Shown here in pieces: positions 25,986-35,669 of a stretch of DNA of 48,250 nucleotides. The position numbers and the translations under genes are program-made. The DNA is taken from positions 1-48,250 of the forward strand of contig CAIQBO010000017.1 in assembly GCA_903870145.1 (NCBI GenBank), written 5' to 3'. The DNA is from an uncultured Burkholderiales bacterium (lineage in GTDB: Bacteria; Pseudomonadota; Gammaproteobacteria; Burkholderiales; Burkholderiaceae_C). A model generated the notes under the pieces. It saw nothing but the letters and a program-made list of their open reading frames with translations, was not told the DNA's origin and did not search any database. Each line of letters begins with the position of its first letter. Position 1 is the stretch's first letter.

Positions 25986-26564
25986 ATGCCGCGTAAATCA
26001 AGCACTCCCGCTGCGCCGGCCTCGTCAGCTGCGCCTGCCACTAGGGCCTCGCACAAGCATCCTGCCATGCCCATCGTTTCATCTGCCCATTTGGTCTCGC
26101 CCGAGAGCGCTGAGATGAGTGAGTTTGAGTTTGGCTTGATCGTGGCAGGCAACGCCTTTCACCGCTGGATCGTGCACTGCATGTCAGCCGCGGGATTGAA
26201 AGATTTGACGCCTTTGGATGTGTTGGTGCTGCACCATGTCAGTCACCGCGCACGCGACAAGCGCTTGGCCGACATTTGTTTCATCATGAACATTGAGGAC
26301 ACCCACTTGATCAACTACGCCTTGAAAAAATTGCAAAGTTTGGGCGTCGTGGCCTCACACAAAAGTGGCAAAGAAGTGACCTATGCCGCCACCGAGAGCG
26401 GCCGCTCCGCGGTGCAGCGCTACAGAGAAATCCGGGAGAGCTGTTTGATTGATGCCTTGCAGGCCGATGACAGCTTGAACAAAGACATTGGCGACTTGGC
26501 TCGGCTGCTGCGCGTGTTGTCCGGCATGTACGACCAAGCCGCGCGCGCTGCCGCTTCACTTTGA
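25986..26564 (+). CDS. MarR-like winged-helix transcriptional regulator
   Basis: Predicted DNA-binding regulator of 192 residues. The first about 45 residues are low-complexity Ala/Pro/Ser. The core (about 48-185) is a winged helix: LTPLDVLVLHHVSHRARDKR, LADICFIMNIEDTHLINYAL (recognition region), LKKLQSLGVVASHKSGKEVT (wing) and a C-terminal dimerisation helix. It ends 12 bases before the HyuA-HyuB gene, so both are probably one transcript, divergent from dctPQM. The likely role is to control the importer and hydrolase in response to their substrate. Confidence 0.82.
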   Translation: MPRKSSTPAAPASSAAPATRASHKHPAMPIVSSAHLVSPESAEMSEFEFGLIVAGNAFHRWIVHCMSAAGLKDLTPLDVLVLHHVSHRARDKRLADICFIMNIEDTHLINYALKKLQSLGVVASHKSGKEVTYAATESGRSAVQRYREIRESCLIDALQADDSLNKDIGDLARLLRVLSGMYDQAARAAASL

Positions 26565-26576
26565 AGGAATACAGCC

Positions 26577-29500
26577 GTGAGCATTCAAAGCACAGCTATT
26601 GCCAAAGACCTCGTCAAGCGCATGGCGGACAGTCCCAGCCAAGCCCTGACGCCAAGCCAGAAGTGGCAATTTTGGATTGACCGAGGCGGCACTTTCACCG
26701 ATGTGGTGGGAAAAAACCCAGAGGGTCAATTGTTCACGCACAAGCTCTTGTCGGAAAACCCAGATCATTACAAAGACGCCGCCGTGGCGGGCATTCGGTA
26801 TTTATTGGGTTTGACGGCAAATCAGGCCGTCACGCCCGAGTTGGTCAGCTGCGTCAAGATGGGCACCACAGTGGCTACCAACGCGCTGCTCGAGCGCAAA
26901 GGCGAGCGCACCTTGCTGGTCACCACCCGGGGCTTTCGCGATGCACTGCGCATCGCGTACCAAAATCGACCTCGATTGTTTGACCGGCACATTGCCTTGC
27001 CCGAGTTGCTGTACAGCCAAGTGATCGAAGCGCATGAACGCATGTCGGCCCAGGGGCAAGTGATCGAGCCCTTGGACCTGGCCCATTTGAAAGGGCAACT
27101 GCAAACGCAATGGGATGCGGGCTTTCGCAGCGTGGCGATTGTTTTCATGCACGCTTACCGTTACACCGCGCATGAACAAGCCGCCGCCAACATGGCGCAA
27201 GAAATGGGGTTCACTCAAATCAGCACTTCGCATCAAACCAGCCCTTTGATGAAGTTTGTCAGCCGCGGCGACACCACCGTGGTCGATGCGTATTTGTCGC
27301 CCATCTTGCGCCGCTATGTCGAGCAAGTGGCCGGTCAAATGCCTGGCGTCAAGTTGATGTTCATGCAGTCTTCAGGCGGCTTGACCGATGCCCATGCGTT
27401 CGCTGGCAAAGATGCCATTTTGAGCGGCCCGGCCGGCGGTATCGTGGGGATGGCGCGCACAGCGCAAGCGGCTGGGCACGACAAAGTCATTGGTTTTGAC
27501 ATGGGCGGCACTTCCACCGATGTCTCGCATTTTGCGGGCAGTTTTGAGCGTGAATTTGAAACCCAAGTCGCCGGCATTCGCATGCGCGCGCCCATGATGA
27601 GCATTCACACTGTGGCCGCCGGAGGCGGTTCTTTGCTGCAGTTCGATGGCGCTCGCTTGCGTGTGGGCCCGCAAAGCGCCGGTGCCCACCCCGGCCCAGC
27701 CAGCTACCGCAGGGGCGGCCCGTTGAGCGTGACCGACGCGAATGTGTTGGTGGGCAAAGTGCAAGCTGAATTTTTTCCTGCAGTGTTTGGGCCCGACGGT
27801 CAACAAAGTTTGGATGCGCAAGTGGTGCAAGAAAAATTTGCTGTGCTGGCAGCCCAAATGCAGCGCACCCCCGAAGAGGTGGCCGATGGTTTTTTGCGCA
27901 TTGCTGTGCAGCAAATGGCCAATGCCATCAAGAAAATATCGGTCGCGCGCGGCTACGACGTCACGCGTTACACCTTGCAGTGTTTTGGTGGTGCCGGAGG
28001 CCAACACGCTTGTTCGGTGGCCGATGCGCTGGGCATGCAGCAAGTGTTTGTGCACCCTTTGGCCGGTGTGTTGTCGGCCTATGGCATGGGCTTGGCCGAT
28101 CAAAGTTTGATCCGTGAGCAAGCCGTGGAAGTGCGACTCACACCCGAGGCCATGCCTTTGCTGACAGGGCCCCTCCTGCAATTGGCCCAAAGCGCGCAAG
28201 CTGAACTTCTTTTGCAAGCCGGGTCTGGTGATATTCAAGTGCACCAACGCGTGCACGTGCGCTACGAAGGCAGTGATTCTGCTTTGATGGTGAGCATGGG
28301 CAGCATGGCAGACATCACCGAGCGCTTTGAAAATGCATACCGCCAACGCTTTGCCTTTTTGATGCAAGGCAAAGCATTGATGGTCGAGGCGGTGTCGGTC
28401 GAAGCCGTGATCCAAGGCGATGTCACCATTGAAATTGAAAAAATTCTGCAAGCGCCGCGTCAAGCGCCACAGCGTGCCCTCGTTCGCATGTTCAGTGCTG
28501 GCTCCGAGGGGCAGTCCCGGTGGTGGCAGGCGGCCTTGGTGGTGCGGGAAGATCTGCAGCCCGGTGATGTGATCCCAGGCCCGGCCATCATTGCAGAAAA
28601 AAATGCCACCACCGTGGTCGAGCCCGGCTGGCAAGCCCAAGTCACGGCCTTGGACCACTTGCTGCTCCAGCGTGTAGAGCCACGGCAAACGCAGCACGCC
28701 GCGGGCACCAGCGTGGACCCTGTGCTGCTGGAAGTTTTTAACAATTTGTTCATGAACATTGCCGAGCAAATGGGCTTGCAACTGCAAAACACGGCTTACT
28801 CGGTCAACATCAAAGAGCGCTTGGATTTTTCTTGCGCACTGTTCAATGCGCAAGGCAACTTGATTGCCAACGCACCGCACATGCCTGTGCACTTGGGCAG
28901 CATGGGTGAGAGTATCCAAACAGTCATTCGTGAAAATCAGGGCACTATGCAACCCGGTGATGTGTTTGTCTTGAATGACCCCTACCACGGCGGCACCCAT
29001 TTGCCTGACGTGACCGTGATCACCCCTGTGTATTTGGGAGCGGCTACAAGCCCTGAGTTTTATGTCGGCTCGCGCGGCCACCACGCTGACATTGGCGGCA
29101 CAACGCCGGGCTCCATGCCGCCGTTTTCCACCAGCATCGAAGAGGAAGGCGTGCAAATCAACAACGTGAAATTGGTCGTGCAAGGTGTTTTGCAAGAACA
29201 AGCCATGCTCGATTTGCTGGCCAGCGGCCGCTACCCCAGTCGCAATCCGCAGCAAAACATGGCCGACCTGCGCGCACAATTAGCCGCCAATGAAAAAGGC
29301 TTGCAAGAGCTGCGCAAGATGGTCAGTGAGTTTGGCTTGGAAGTGGTGCAGGCCTACATGCACCATGTGCAAGACAATGCGGAAGAATCAGTTCGCCGCG
29401 TCATCACGCGCATGAAAAACGGCAGCTTTATTTTCCCGCTGGACAATGGCGCGCAGATTCAAGTGGCAGTGCGTGTCAATGCGCAAGAGCGAAGTGCGCA

Positions 29501-30281
29501 GATTGATTTCACCGGCACCAGCCCCCAGCAAAGCAACAATTTCAATGCCCCCACAGCGGTGTGCATGGCTGCTGTGCTGTATGTGTTCAGAAGCTTGGTC
29601 AACGACGACATTCCTTTGAACGCAGGTTGCTTGAAGCCTTTGGAGGTGATCATTCCACCTGGTTGCATGCTCAACCCCAACTTTCCCGCTTCAGTGGTGG
29701 CGGGCAATGTGGAAACTTCGACTTGCATCACCAACGCGTTGTTTGGCGCCTTGGGGGTGATGGCCGGCAGCCAGCCCACCATGAACAATTTCACCTTTGG
29801 CAATGCCAAGTACCAGTACTACGAAACCATCTCGGGCGGCAGTGGCGCGGGTGTGATGCTAGGCGCCATGGGTCAAGTTCAATCAGGCTTTGCGGGAACC
29901 AGTGTGGTGCAAACCCACATGACCAATTCGCGTTTAACGGATCCTGAAATTTTGGAGTTTCGCTTTCCTGTGCGCTTAGAAAGCTACGCATTGCGCGAAG
30001 GCTCGGGCGGTGCTGGGCAGTGGCCTGGTGGCCAAGGCGGTGTGCGGTGCATTCGATTTTTAGAGCCCATGACGGCCAGCATTTTGTCCAACGGCCGCAT
30101 CCACCCTGCCTTTGGCATGGCCGGTGGCATGCCGGGCGCACCCGGTATCAACCGGGTGCAGCGCAAAGACGGCAGTTTTGAAATGTTCGGCCACATCGCT
30201 CAAGTTGAAATGGCTGCGGGCGATATTTTCGAAATCCACACGCCAGGCGGTGGCGGCTATGGGCCGGTATCGCCAGGCTGA
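26577..30281 (+). CDS. Fused hydantoinase/oxoprolinase (HyuA-HyuB) family protein
   Basis: A 1234-residue single-chain enzyme of the 5-oxoprolinase/N-methylhydantoinase family, which opens lactam or imide rings with ATP. Start is GTG at 26577 with AAGGA upstream. The HyuA half (about 25-700) has the phosphate-binding [11 protein letters not shown] (35-45), [55 protein letters not shown] and [14 protein letters not shown]. The HyuB half (about 712-1234) has [56 protein letters not shown] and [18 protein letters not shown]. Full-length bacterial and eukaryotic 5-oxoprolinases have the same fusion and length. Whether it acts on 5-oxoproline, a hydantoin or another compound is not decidable; the adjacent TRAP importer implies an external carboxylated substrate. 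Confidence 0.92.
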   Translation: MSIQSTAIAKDLVKRMADSPSQALTPSQKWQFWIDRGGTFTDVVGKNPEGQLFTHKLLSENPDHYKDAAVAGIRYLLGLTANQAVTPELVSCVKMGTTVATNALLERKGERTLLVTTRGFRDALRIAYQNRPRLFDRHIALPELLYSQVIEAHERMSAQGQVIEPLDLAHLKGQLQTQWDAGFRSVAIVFMHAYRYTAHEQAAANMAQEMGFTQISTSHQTSPLMKFVSRGDTTVVDAYLSPILRRYVEQVAGQMPGVKLMFMQSSGGLTDAHAFAGKDAILSGPAGGIVGMARTAQAAGHDKVIGFDMGGTSTDVSHFAGSFEREFETQVAGIRMRAPMMSIHTVAAGGGSLLQFDGARLRVGPQSAGAHPGPASYRRGGPLSVTDANVLVGKVQAEFFPAVFGPDGQQSLDAQVVQEKFAVLAAQMQRTPEEVADGFLRIAVQQMANAIKKISVARGYDVTRYTLQCFGGAGGQHACSVADALGMQQVFVHPLAGVLSAYGMGLADQSLIREQAVEVRLTPEAMPLLTGPLLQLAQSAQAELLLQAGSGDIQVHQRVHVRYEGSDSALMVSMGSMADITERFENAYRQRFAFLMQGKALMVEAVSVEAVIQGDVTIEIEKILQAPRQAPQRALVRMFSAGSEGQSRWWQAALVVREDLQPGDVIPGPAIIAEKNATTVVEPGWQAQVTALDHLLLQRVEPRQTQHAAGTSVDPVLLEVFNNLFMNIAEQMGLQLQNTAYSVNIKERLDFSCALFNAQGNLIANAPHMPVHLGSMGESIQTVIRENQGTMQPGDVFVLNDPYHGGTHLPDVTVITPVYLGAATSPEFYVGSRGHHADIGGTTPGSMPPFSTSIEEEGVQINNVKLVVQGVLQEQAMLDLLASGRYPSRNPQQNMADLRAQLAANEKGLQELRKMVSEFGLEVVQAYMHHVQDNAEESVRRVITRMKNGSFIFPLDNGAQIQVAVRVNAQERSAQIDFTGTSPQQSNNFNAPTAVCMAAVLYVFRSLVNDDIPLNAGCLKPLEVIIPPGCMLNPNFPASVVAGNVETSTCITNALFGALGVMAGSQPTMNNFTFGNAKYQYYETISGGSGAGVMLGAMGQVQSGFAGTSVVQTHMTNSRLTDPEILEFRFPVRLESYALREGSGGAGQWPGGQGGVRCIRFLEPMTASILSNGRIHPAFGMAGGMPGAPGINRVQRKDGSFEMFGHIAQVEMAAGDIFEIHTPGGGGYGPVSPG

Positions 30282-30328
30282 AAATTCTGCGCCGCAATGC
30301 TCTCAGGCCTGCGGTGCTGCCTTCTCCT

Positions 30329-30751
30329 TCAGGATGGCGAAGCCGCAACAGGAGTGCTGACAGCTGTGCTGGTTTTGTCTGACTTGGATTTGGCAGGCAC
30401 TTTGGCGATGATGTCAGCGCCAGCCGGTTTTTCTTTTGTGCCCTTGGGTGATTTTTCGTTCTTTCCTGCTGTTTTATCGCTGCCACCCTTGAAACTGCTG
30501 CCATTGACAGTCAGGCCTTGTGCGGAATATTTGACAGCGCTTTTTTCACCGAAGCCACTGACGCGGTTTATCAAGTCGGGCCAATCTTTGAAGCTGCTTT
30601 TTTTGCGCTCGTCCAAAATTTTGCCTGACAGCGAAGGGCCAATTCCTTTGATGCCATCTAAATCAGCGGCACTGGCTTTGTTCACATCGACCGCGGCAAA
30701 ACTTGCAAACGCCAACAACATGGCCAACAGGCACACACATTTTTTTAACAT
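30329..30751 (-). CDS. ComEA-like helix-hairpin-helix protein with basic tail
   Basis: Exported DNA-binding-type protein of 140 residues. Signal peptide about 1-19 (MLKKCVCLLAMLLAFASFAA). Then a single HhH pair, VDVNKASAADLDGIKGIGPS and SGKILDERKKSSFKDWPDLI, about 20-80. The C-terminal 60 residues are low-complexity Lys/Ser/Ala/Pro and probably disordered. ComEA proteins bind incoming DNA in the periplasm during natural transformation; short single-HhH versions are common in Betaproteobacteria. Converges with the HyuA-HyuB gene, 47 bases apart. Confidence 0.82.
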   Translation of the reverse strand: MLKKCVCLLAMLLAFASFAAVDVNKASAADLDGIKGIGPSLSGKILDERKKSSFKDWPDLINRVSGFGEKSAVKYSAQGLTVNGSSFKGGSDKTAGKNEKSPKGTKEKPAGADIIAKVPAKSKSDKTSTAVSTPVAASPS

Positions 30752-30772
30752 GAAAAACTCCTGGGGTTGTGC

Positions 30773-30793
30773 GCCGCGCTAAAACAGCGCGGC
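30773..30793. repeat. GC-rich inverted repeat between the HhH gene and the TDT transporter gene
   Basis: GCCGCGCT-AAAAC-AGCGCGGC, eight-base perfect arms and a five-base loop. No T tract follows on the minus strand, so it is not a standard terminator. It lies in the leader of the HhH gene and could be an RNA hairpin or weak stop signal after the transporter gene. Confidence 0.4.
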
Positions 30794-30834
30794 TGCCCCT
30801 GTTCAACGCAGCCCTGGCCCAGAAGGGGGACCCG

Positions 30835-30957
30835 ATGAAAGCGCATGAAAGCCGAAACATCGACAGCGCGAAAAAATCAACGGCGAAAAATTTGAAAAAC
30901 CAAGCCTTTGAGTGCCAGGCACCACATGGCAAATGCAATCCACACCATCAACTCTGA
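30835..30957 (+). CDS. Candidate small basic protein (40 residues), unrecognised
   Basis: ORF on the plus strand with a strong ribosome-binding site, AAGGGGGA, five bases before the ATG. It encodes MKAHESRNIDSAKKSTAKNL, a charged N-terminal half. The second half (from about KNQAFECQAP) overlaps the 3' end of the convergent TDT transporter gene by about 80 bases and has a shadow-like composition. I do not recognise a family. Either a genuine small gene whose end has run into its neighbour, or a chance ORF; the Shine-Dalgarno quality is the main support. Confidence 0.35.
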   Translation: MKAHESRNIDSAKKSTAKNLKNQAFECQAPHGKCNPHHQL

Positions 30958-31905
30958 AATCCAGATCAAGGGTGGAAATTCAGCGGCAAGCCCCAGCCTT
31001 GCGCTGGCCACTGCGTACATGCCCAGCGGAAACACAAAGCTCCACAGGATGGGCTCATAGCGCAGTGGCGTTCGGTGCACCACGTGTTTCCAAATGAAAA
31101 AAAGCAGCAGCAAAGGCAGCCACCATGTGGCCCAGGCCCAAATCATCATCGTGATGCCATCCACAAAGGGGCGCTGCGCCACCAGAAAAGCCAATTGTGG
31201 TTCGCTGACCATCAGGCTGGTGCCGGCATTGGCGCAAATCGCAGCCGCACCCATGACCACCCACATCAGAGGGGAAATTTGCTCTGGTTTGAGCGTCAAG
31301 AAAAATATGCGGTAGCAAAAAAGAGTGACGAAAATGCCATAAAACGCTAAACCCAAACCCCATAGCATGTGGATTTCAACCATCATGTATTGGGTGTAAA
31401 TTCCCAGATCGGGTGCAATGCGTGCACCCAGCAAGACCAGCGACTCGGTGCCAACGATGGCAATCAACCAACCTCCGTGCACGATGTTGACGTTGTGCTC
31501 ATGGGTCAAAAAAGTCAGCACGCTGAAGCTGAGGTACAGCAGTGTGCACCATGAAACGAATGCGAATCCCCAGCATGCGATGGCCGCTGTGGTGTGGCCC
31601 CGAGCGTGCAAGAGCATGCCCAGAATGTCGGTCGCTGCCACCAGTGTGAAGTAAGAAAAAACCATGCGCGGGTTGAGCAAGTCGCTGCGCACTGCCGCAA
31701 GGTGGCGAATGACGCGCGCAACGCTGAGGGCCAATAGGACAGCCCAAGCAAAAAGGGCCAAGGCATAAAGCACATCGGCCAGCCCATCCAATTGCAAAGT
31801 AGAAAAGCCAATCGAAATGATGCCGCTGGCCATCACCATGGCAAAGTTGCCCGGATGCAAAGTTTCAAGCCAATTCGATTCGGGCGCTGAGTCGGCTTGC
31901 ATCAC
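30877..31905 (-). CDS. TDT family transporter (TehA / SLAC1 / malate exporter type)
   Basis: Integral membrane protein of 342 residues with about ten helices, of the tellurite-resistance/dicarboxylate transporter family. It starts with the family signature LHPGNFAMVMASGIISIGFS and continues through FSYFTLVAATDILGMLLHAR, HGGWLIAIVGTESLVLLGAR and EIHMLWGLGLAFYGIFVTLF to WALGLAEFPPL-like C-terminal helices. Members act as anion channels or malate/sulfite carriers; the specific anion is unknown. Its ATG overlaps the lapB stop by four bases. Confidence 0.85.
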   Translation of the reverse strand: MMQADSAPESNWLETLHPGNFAMVMASGIISIGFSTLQLDGLADVLYALALFAWAVLLALSVARVIRHLAAVRSDLLNPRMVFSYFTLVAATDILGMLLHARGHTTAAIACWGFAFVSWCTLLYLSFSVLTFLTHEHNVNIVHGGWLIAIVGTESLVLLGARIAPDLGIYTQYMMVEIHMLWGLGLAFYGIFVTLFCYRIFFLTLKPEQISPLMWVVMGAAAICANAGTSLMVSEPQLAFLVAQRPFVDGITMMIWAWATWWLPLLLLFFIWKHVVHRTPLRYEPILWSFVFPLGMYAVASARLGLAAEFPPLIWISELMVWIAFAMWCLALKGLVFQIFRR

Positions 31906-33065
31906 AGCTCTTCAATTCGCCGCGCCGGGTAACTGTCCCAAGCTTGGCAGCCAGGGCAATGCCAGAAATGTTCTATGGCTTCAAAGCCGCAGGCGGCGCA
32001 CCGGTAGCGCGCCAGCGGCCTGGCCGCTTGCTCCAAGGCCTTTTGCACGGCTGCGTGGTCTTCTTGCGAAAGCGAGGTTTCGCCTGCCAGCCATCGGGAA
32101 GCGGCTATCAAGGACGGCTGAAGTTTCAGGTGCTCAATGTAGCGCTGGCGCGCTGTCTGCGCGCCTTCAGGTGAGTCTTGTTCTGTTTGCAAGCTCACAA
32201 TGGCTTGCATGACATCAATGCAAGGACTGAGCGCGTAGTGCGCTTGCAAAATTTCCAAGCCCTGCTCAGAGGCCTGTGCGGCAAGCGCGGCGCGCGCCAA
32301 ACTGGCCGCTGCCAAAGGGGCTGCCAATGCAGGGGCTTCAAACAAATGCGTCAGCGTGGCCAAGGCTTGCGCAGCTTGCCCCATGCTCAATTGCAGTTGC
32401 CCGAGCAACAAACGCGCACGCGCTGCTTCAGGCGCTTGCGAAATGGCCTCAAGCAACAATTTGGCAGCACCGGCTTGATCGCCCTGGGTAATCAATTCTC
32501 GCGCCTGCTCGCACAGGTAATGGGCCAAACGCGCGGCGAAGTTGACTTCGCCAGAACGCTCCAACTGTTCAGCCACAGCGCGTGCCTGGGGCCACTCGCG
32601 TGAGCGTTCGTAAATTGCCAATCGGGCCAATCGAGCTTGACCCTCAAACGAAGTGCCTTCGAGTTTTCGCAGCGCGTCTTCAGCGCGGTCGAGCAAACCG
32701 GCTTTCAAAAAATCTTTGGCCAAGGCGTTTTGCGCGCGTTGCCGGTCAGCAGCGCTCAAGTCGCCGCGCGAGAGCAAGTGCTCATGCACGCGCACAGCGC
32801 GCTCGTACTCGCCTCGGCGGCGAAATAAATTACCCAAAGCAAAATGCAACTCGGAGGTGTCGGGATCGCTTTGCACGGCTTCAATGAAAGCATCAATGGC
32901 CTTGTCTTGCTGTTCGTTCAACAAGAAATTCAAACCTTTGAAATAAGCCCGCGGAGCTTGCCGGTTGTCGATGCGCAATTGCCGAAGGTCCAGGCGCGAG
33001 GCCAGCCAACCCATGCCAAAGGCCACGGGCAAGCCAATCAAAATCCAGATCAGGTCAAGTTCCAT
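31902..33065 (-). CDS. lapB: Lipopolysaccharide assembly protein LapB (YciM)
   Basis: Inner-membrane-anchored TPR protein that couples LPS synthesis to assembly and controls LpxC turnover in E. coli, 387 residues from the ATG at 33065. N-terminal membrane helix LIWILIGLPVAFGMGWLAS, followed by TPR repeats (AYFKGLNFLLNEQQDKAIDA, ELHFALGNLFRRRGEYERAV and others to about residue 340). The C-terminal rubredoxin-like metal knuckle reads CAACGFEAIEHFWHCPGC. It overlaps lapA by 11 bases, as in many proteobacteria. Confidence 0.93.
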   Translation of the reverse strand: MELDLIWILIGLPVAFGMGWLASRLDLRQLRIDNRQAPRAYFKGLNFLLNEQQDKAIDAFIEAVQSDPDTSELHFALGNLFRRRGEYERAVRVHEHLLSRGDLSAADRQRAQNALAKDFLKAGLLDRAEDALRKLEGTSFEGQARLARLAIYERSREWPQARAVAEQLERSGEVNFAARLAHYLCEQARELITQGDQAGAAKLLLEAISQAPEAARARLLLGQLQLSMGQAAQALATLTHLFEAPALAAPLAAASLARAALAAQASEQGLEILQAHYALSPCIDVMQAIVSLQTEQDSPEGAQTARQRYIEHLKLQPSLIAASRWLAGETSLSQEDHAAVQKALEQAARPLARYRCAACGFEAIEHFWHCPGCQAWDSYPARRIEEL

Positions 33066-33342
33066 TGGAAGGCTCCGCGGCACCCACTCCTGGGGCCGCT
33101 GCCGTCATGGCGGTCTTGGCCGCTTGGCGTTGACGCCACCATCGCGGCACCATGCCCAGCACGCCCACGATGAGGCCCAAGGCAAAAGCCATCAGCACCA
33201 CCAAGACCATGGGCGCACGCCATTGGGTGCCAAAGAAAAAATACACACTGGCCTCGTGCTGATTGTTCAGCGCGAAAGCAAACAGGGTGAAAAATACGAC
33301 TGCATTCACAGTCCACTGAAGCAGCTTGAGAAATTGTTTCAT
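33055..33342 (-). CDS. lapA: Lipopolysaccharide assembly protein LapA (DUF1049)
   Basis: Small inner-membrane protein of 95 residues: two hydrophobic helices (about 9-24 and 41-63) joined by a short loop with NNQHEASVYFFFGTQWRAPM, the DUF1049 pattern. The C-terminal tail is basic, then Ala-rich. It works with LapB in LPS assembly. Placed between ihfB (57 bases upstream) and lapB (overlap). Confidence 0.9.
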   Translation of the reverse strand: MKQFLKLLQWTVNAVVFFTLFAFALNNQHEASVYFFFGTQWRAPMVLVVLMAFALGLIVGVLGMVPRWWRQRQAAKTAMTAAAPGVGAAEPSNGT

Positions 33343-33399
33343 GAATTGCCTCGGTCAGTAGAGGTAATTCTATAGGCCAGTGCCAACACGTGTTGGAAC

Positions 33400-33711
33400 T
33401 CAGCCCACCTTGGCTTTGGGCGCGGCGGCGATGCCTTGGTCCACGGCTTCGCGCAATGCTTTGCCAGGCTTGAAATGGGGTACCCGTTTTTCGGGGATTT
33501 GAACGCTTTGGCCTGAGCGCGGATTGCGGCCCACACGGGGAGGGCGGCGGTTGATGGTGAAACTTCCAAATCCGCGAATCTCAATGCGATGGCCTTTGAG
33601 CAAGGCATCGCTCATGGCGTCAAGCACCGCTTTGACGGCAAATTCTGCGTCGCGGTGGGTCAACTGCTCAAAGCGGGCCGCCAAGGCCTCAACAAGATCG
33701 GAGCGGGTCAT
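33400..33711 (-). CDS. ihfB: Integration host factor subunit beta
   Basis: HU/IHF-family DNA-bending protein, 103 residues. N-terminal helices [20 protein letters not shown], then the beta-arm region [25 protein letters not shown] with the intercalating proline context R-N-P-R-S-G, and [11 protein letters not shown]. About nine residues longer than the E. coli protein at the C-terminus. It follows rpsA in the classical order; two hairpin terminator structures lie between them. Confidence 0.96.
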   Translation of the reverse strand: MTRSDLVEALAARFEQLTHRDAEFAVKAVLDAMSDALLKGHRIEIRGFGSFTINRRPPRVGRNPRSGQSVQIPEKRVPHFKPGKALREAVDQGIAAAPKAKVG

Positions 33712-33726
33712 GGGAAAGTCTGGGAA

Positions 33727-33761
33727 TCAAATAAAAAGGCTTTTGCGCATAGAAAAAGCCT
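33727..33761 (-). terminator. Terminator hairpin (distal) between rpsA and ihfB
   Basis: Minus strand: AGGCTTTT-N9-AAAAGCCT followed by TTTTTATTTG, a stem of eight base pairs and a U tract. Its upstream arm is the same segment that forms the right arm of the larger proximal hairpin, so the two structures compete. Confidence 0.7.
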
Positions 33762-33799
33762 CAGCCAAATCCCCGTCTAGGGACTTGGCCAGAGGCTTT
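33753..33799 (-). terminator. Terminator hairpin (proximal) after rpsA
   Basis: Minus strand: AAAGCCTC pairs with GAGGCTTT across an inner stem (GGCCAAGTCCC with GGGGATTTGGCT), followed directly by TTTTTC. It lies 19 bases after the rpsA stop and probably ends most rpsA transcripts. Shares the GAGGCTTT arm with the distal hairpin. Confidence 0.75.
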
Positions 33800-33817
33800 G
33801 TTCAGTCAGTGGGTCAT

Positions 33818-35506
33818 TTAAGCCGCGTCGTTGTTGTCCAACTTGGCGCGAAGCAAAGCGCCTAAGCTGGTGGTGCCGGCGTTTTCACGCGAAGATTGCT
33901 GCGACAAAGAAGCCATGGCTTCTTGTTGGTCCGAAGCATCTTTGGCTTTGATCGACAACTGGATGTTGCGCGTCTTGCGGTCCACATTGACCACCACGGC
34001 TGTGACTTCGTCGCCTTCTTTGAGCAAGCTGCGAGCGTCTTCCACGCGATCGCGTGAAATTTCGCTGGCGCGTAAGTAGCCAATGATGTCTTCGCCCAAG
34101 TCAATCTCAGCGCCGCGAGCGTCAACCGTCTTGACTTTGCCTGTGACGATTTGACCTTTGTCATTGAGCGTCACGAAGGTGGTGAAGGGGTCGCCGTCGA
34201 GTTGCTTGATGCCCAAGCTGATGCGCTCGCGGTCAACGTCCACTGCCAACACGATGGCCTCAACGTCTTGACCCTTCTTGTAGTTGCGAACAGCGGCTTC
34301 GCCAGTCTCGTTCCATGACAAGTCAGACAAGTGCACCAAACCATCGATGCCAGCGGCCAAGCCCACGAACACGCCAAAGTCGGTGATCGATTTGATCGGG
34401 CCCTTGACGCGGTCACCGCGCTTGGTGTTTTGTGCAAATTCTTGCCATGGGTTGGCGCGGCATTGCTTCATGCCCAAGCTGATGCGGCGTTTGTCTTCGT
34501 CGATCTCCAAGACCATGACTTCAACTTCGTCGCCCAATGCAACGATTTTGGAAGGTGCAATGTTCTTGTTGGTCCAGTCCATTTCAGACACGTGCACCAA
34601 GCCTTCGATGCCTGGCTCGAGTTCCACAAACGCGCCGTAGTCGGCAATGTTGGTGATCTTGCCAAACATGCGCGTGCTTTGGGGATAGCGGCGGTTCACG
34701 CCCATCCAAGGATCGTCGCCCATTTGTTTGAGGCCCAAGGACACGCGATTTTTCTCAGTGTCAAACTTGAGAATCTTGGCGGTGATTTCCTGGCCGGCTT
34801 GCACCACTTCGCTGGGGTGACGCACGCGGCGCCATGCCATGTCGGTGATGTGCAGCAAACCATCGATGCCGCCCAAGTCCACAAACGCACCGTACTCGGT
34901 GATGTTCTTGACCACACCGTGAACCACTGAGCCTTCGCGCAGTGTTTCCATCAGTTTGGCGCGCTCTTCGCCCATCGAAGCTTCAACCACAGCGCGGCGT
35001 GACAAGACGACGTTGTTGCGCTTGCGGTCCAACTTGATGACCTTGAACTCCATGGTCTTGTTTTCGTAGGGCGAGAGGTCTTTGGTAGGTCGTGTGTCAA
35101 CCAAAGAGCCGGGCAAGAAAGCGCGAATGCCGTTGACCAAAACAGTCAAACCACCTTTGACTTTGCCGCTGGTGGTGCCAGTGACAAATTCGCCAGACTC
35201 CAAAGCTTTTTCAAGCGACAGCCAAGAGGCCAAACGCTTGGCCGTGTCACGGCTCAAAATGGTGTCGCCGTAGCCGTTTTCGATCGAGCCGATGGCCACA
35301 GACACAAAGTCGCCCACTTGGACTTCGATCACACCCAGATCGCTTTTGAATTCTTCCAGAGGCACGTAGGCTTCAGATTTGAGGCCGGCGTTAACAACCA
35401 CGAAGTTGTGTTCGATGCGAACAACTTCGGCGGTGATCACTTCGCCCGGGCGCATTTCGGTGCGCGTCAGTGATTCTTCAAATAGGGCTGCAAAAGATTC
35501 AGACAT
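33818..35506 (-). CDS. rpsA: 30S ribosomal protein S1
   Basis: Ribosomal protein S1, 562 residues, which helps mRNA bind the 30S subunit. Six S1 RNA-binding domains are visible, each with its own version of a G-x-(F/V)-(V/L) core, for example [40 protein letters not shown] and [21 protein letters not shown]-terminus [20 protein letters not shown] is typical. The start has AGGA ten bases upstream. The 163-base leader before it (35507-35669) presumably holds a promoter, but I could not fix one. Confidence 0.98.
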   Translation of the reverse strand: MSESFAALFEESLTRTEMRPGEVITAEVVRIEHNFVVVNAGLKSEAYVPLEEFKSDLGVIEVQVGDFVSVAIGSIENGYGDTILSRDTAKRLASWLSLEKALESGEFVTGTTSGKVKGGLTVLVNGIRAFLPGSLVDTRPTKDLSPYENKTMEFKVIKLDRKRNNVVLSRRAVVEASMGEERAKLMETLREGSVVHGVVKNITEYGAFVDLGGIDGLLHITDMAWRRVRHPSEVVQAGQEITAKILKFDTEKNRVSLGLKQMGDDPWMGVNRRYPQSTRMFGKITNIADYGAFVELEPGIEGLVHVSEMDWTNKNIAPSKIVALGDEVEVMVLEIDEDKRRISLGMKQCRANPWQEFAQNTKRGDRVKGPIKSITDFGVFVGLAAGIDGLVHLSDLSWNETGEAAVRNYKKGQDVEAIVLAVDVDRERISLGIKQLDGDPFTTFVTLNDKGQIVTGKVKTVDARGAEIDLGEDIIGYLRASEISRDRVEDARSLLKEGDEVTAVVVNVDRKTRNIQLSIKAKDASDQQEAMASLSQQSSRENAGTTSLGALLRAKLDNNDAA

Positions 35507-35669
35507 TCAATTTTTCCTCATCCACAAAAAGGTCTGACGACAGCGAGATTGCGTCGTTACCAAGGCTGATTGCGGCTGTTGTGTGCGTTTTCACGCGGGT
35601 TAAGTTAATGAACCGTTTGGCCAGTGCGCAAGCTGCGCGAAGGGTGCCAAGCGGGCCGTTGCAAGTCTT

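Noticed and set aside
27372..29279. 635-residue open frame on the minus strand
   Set aside because: Fully antisense to the HyuA-HyuB gene, composition typical of a shadow frame (many His, Gln, Ala), no recognisable domain.
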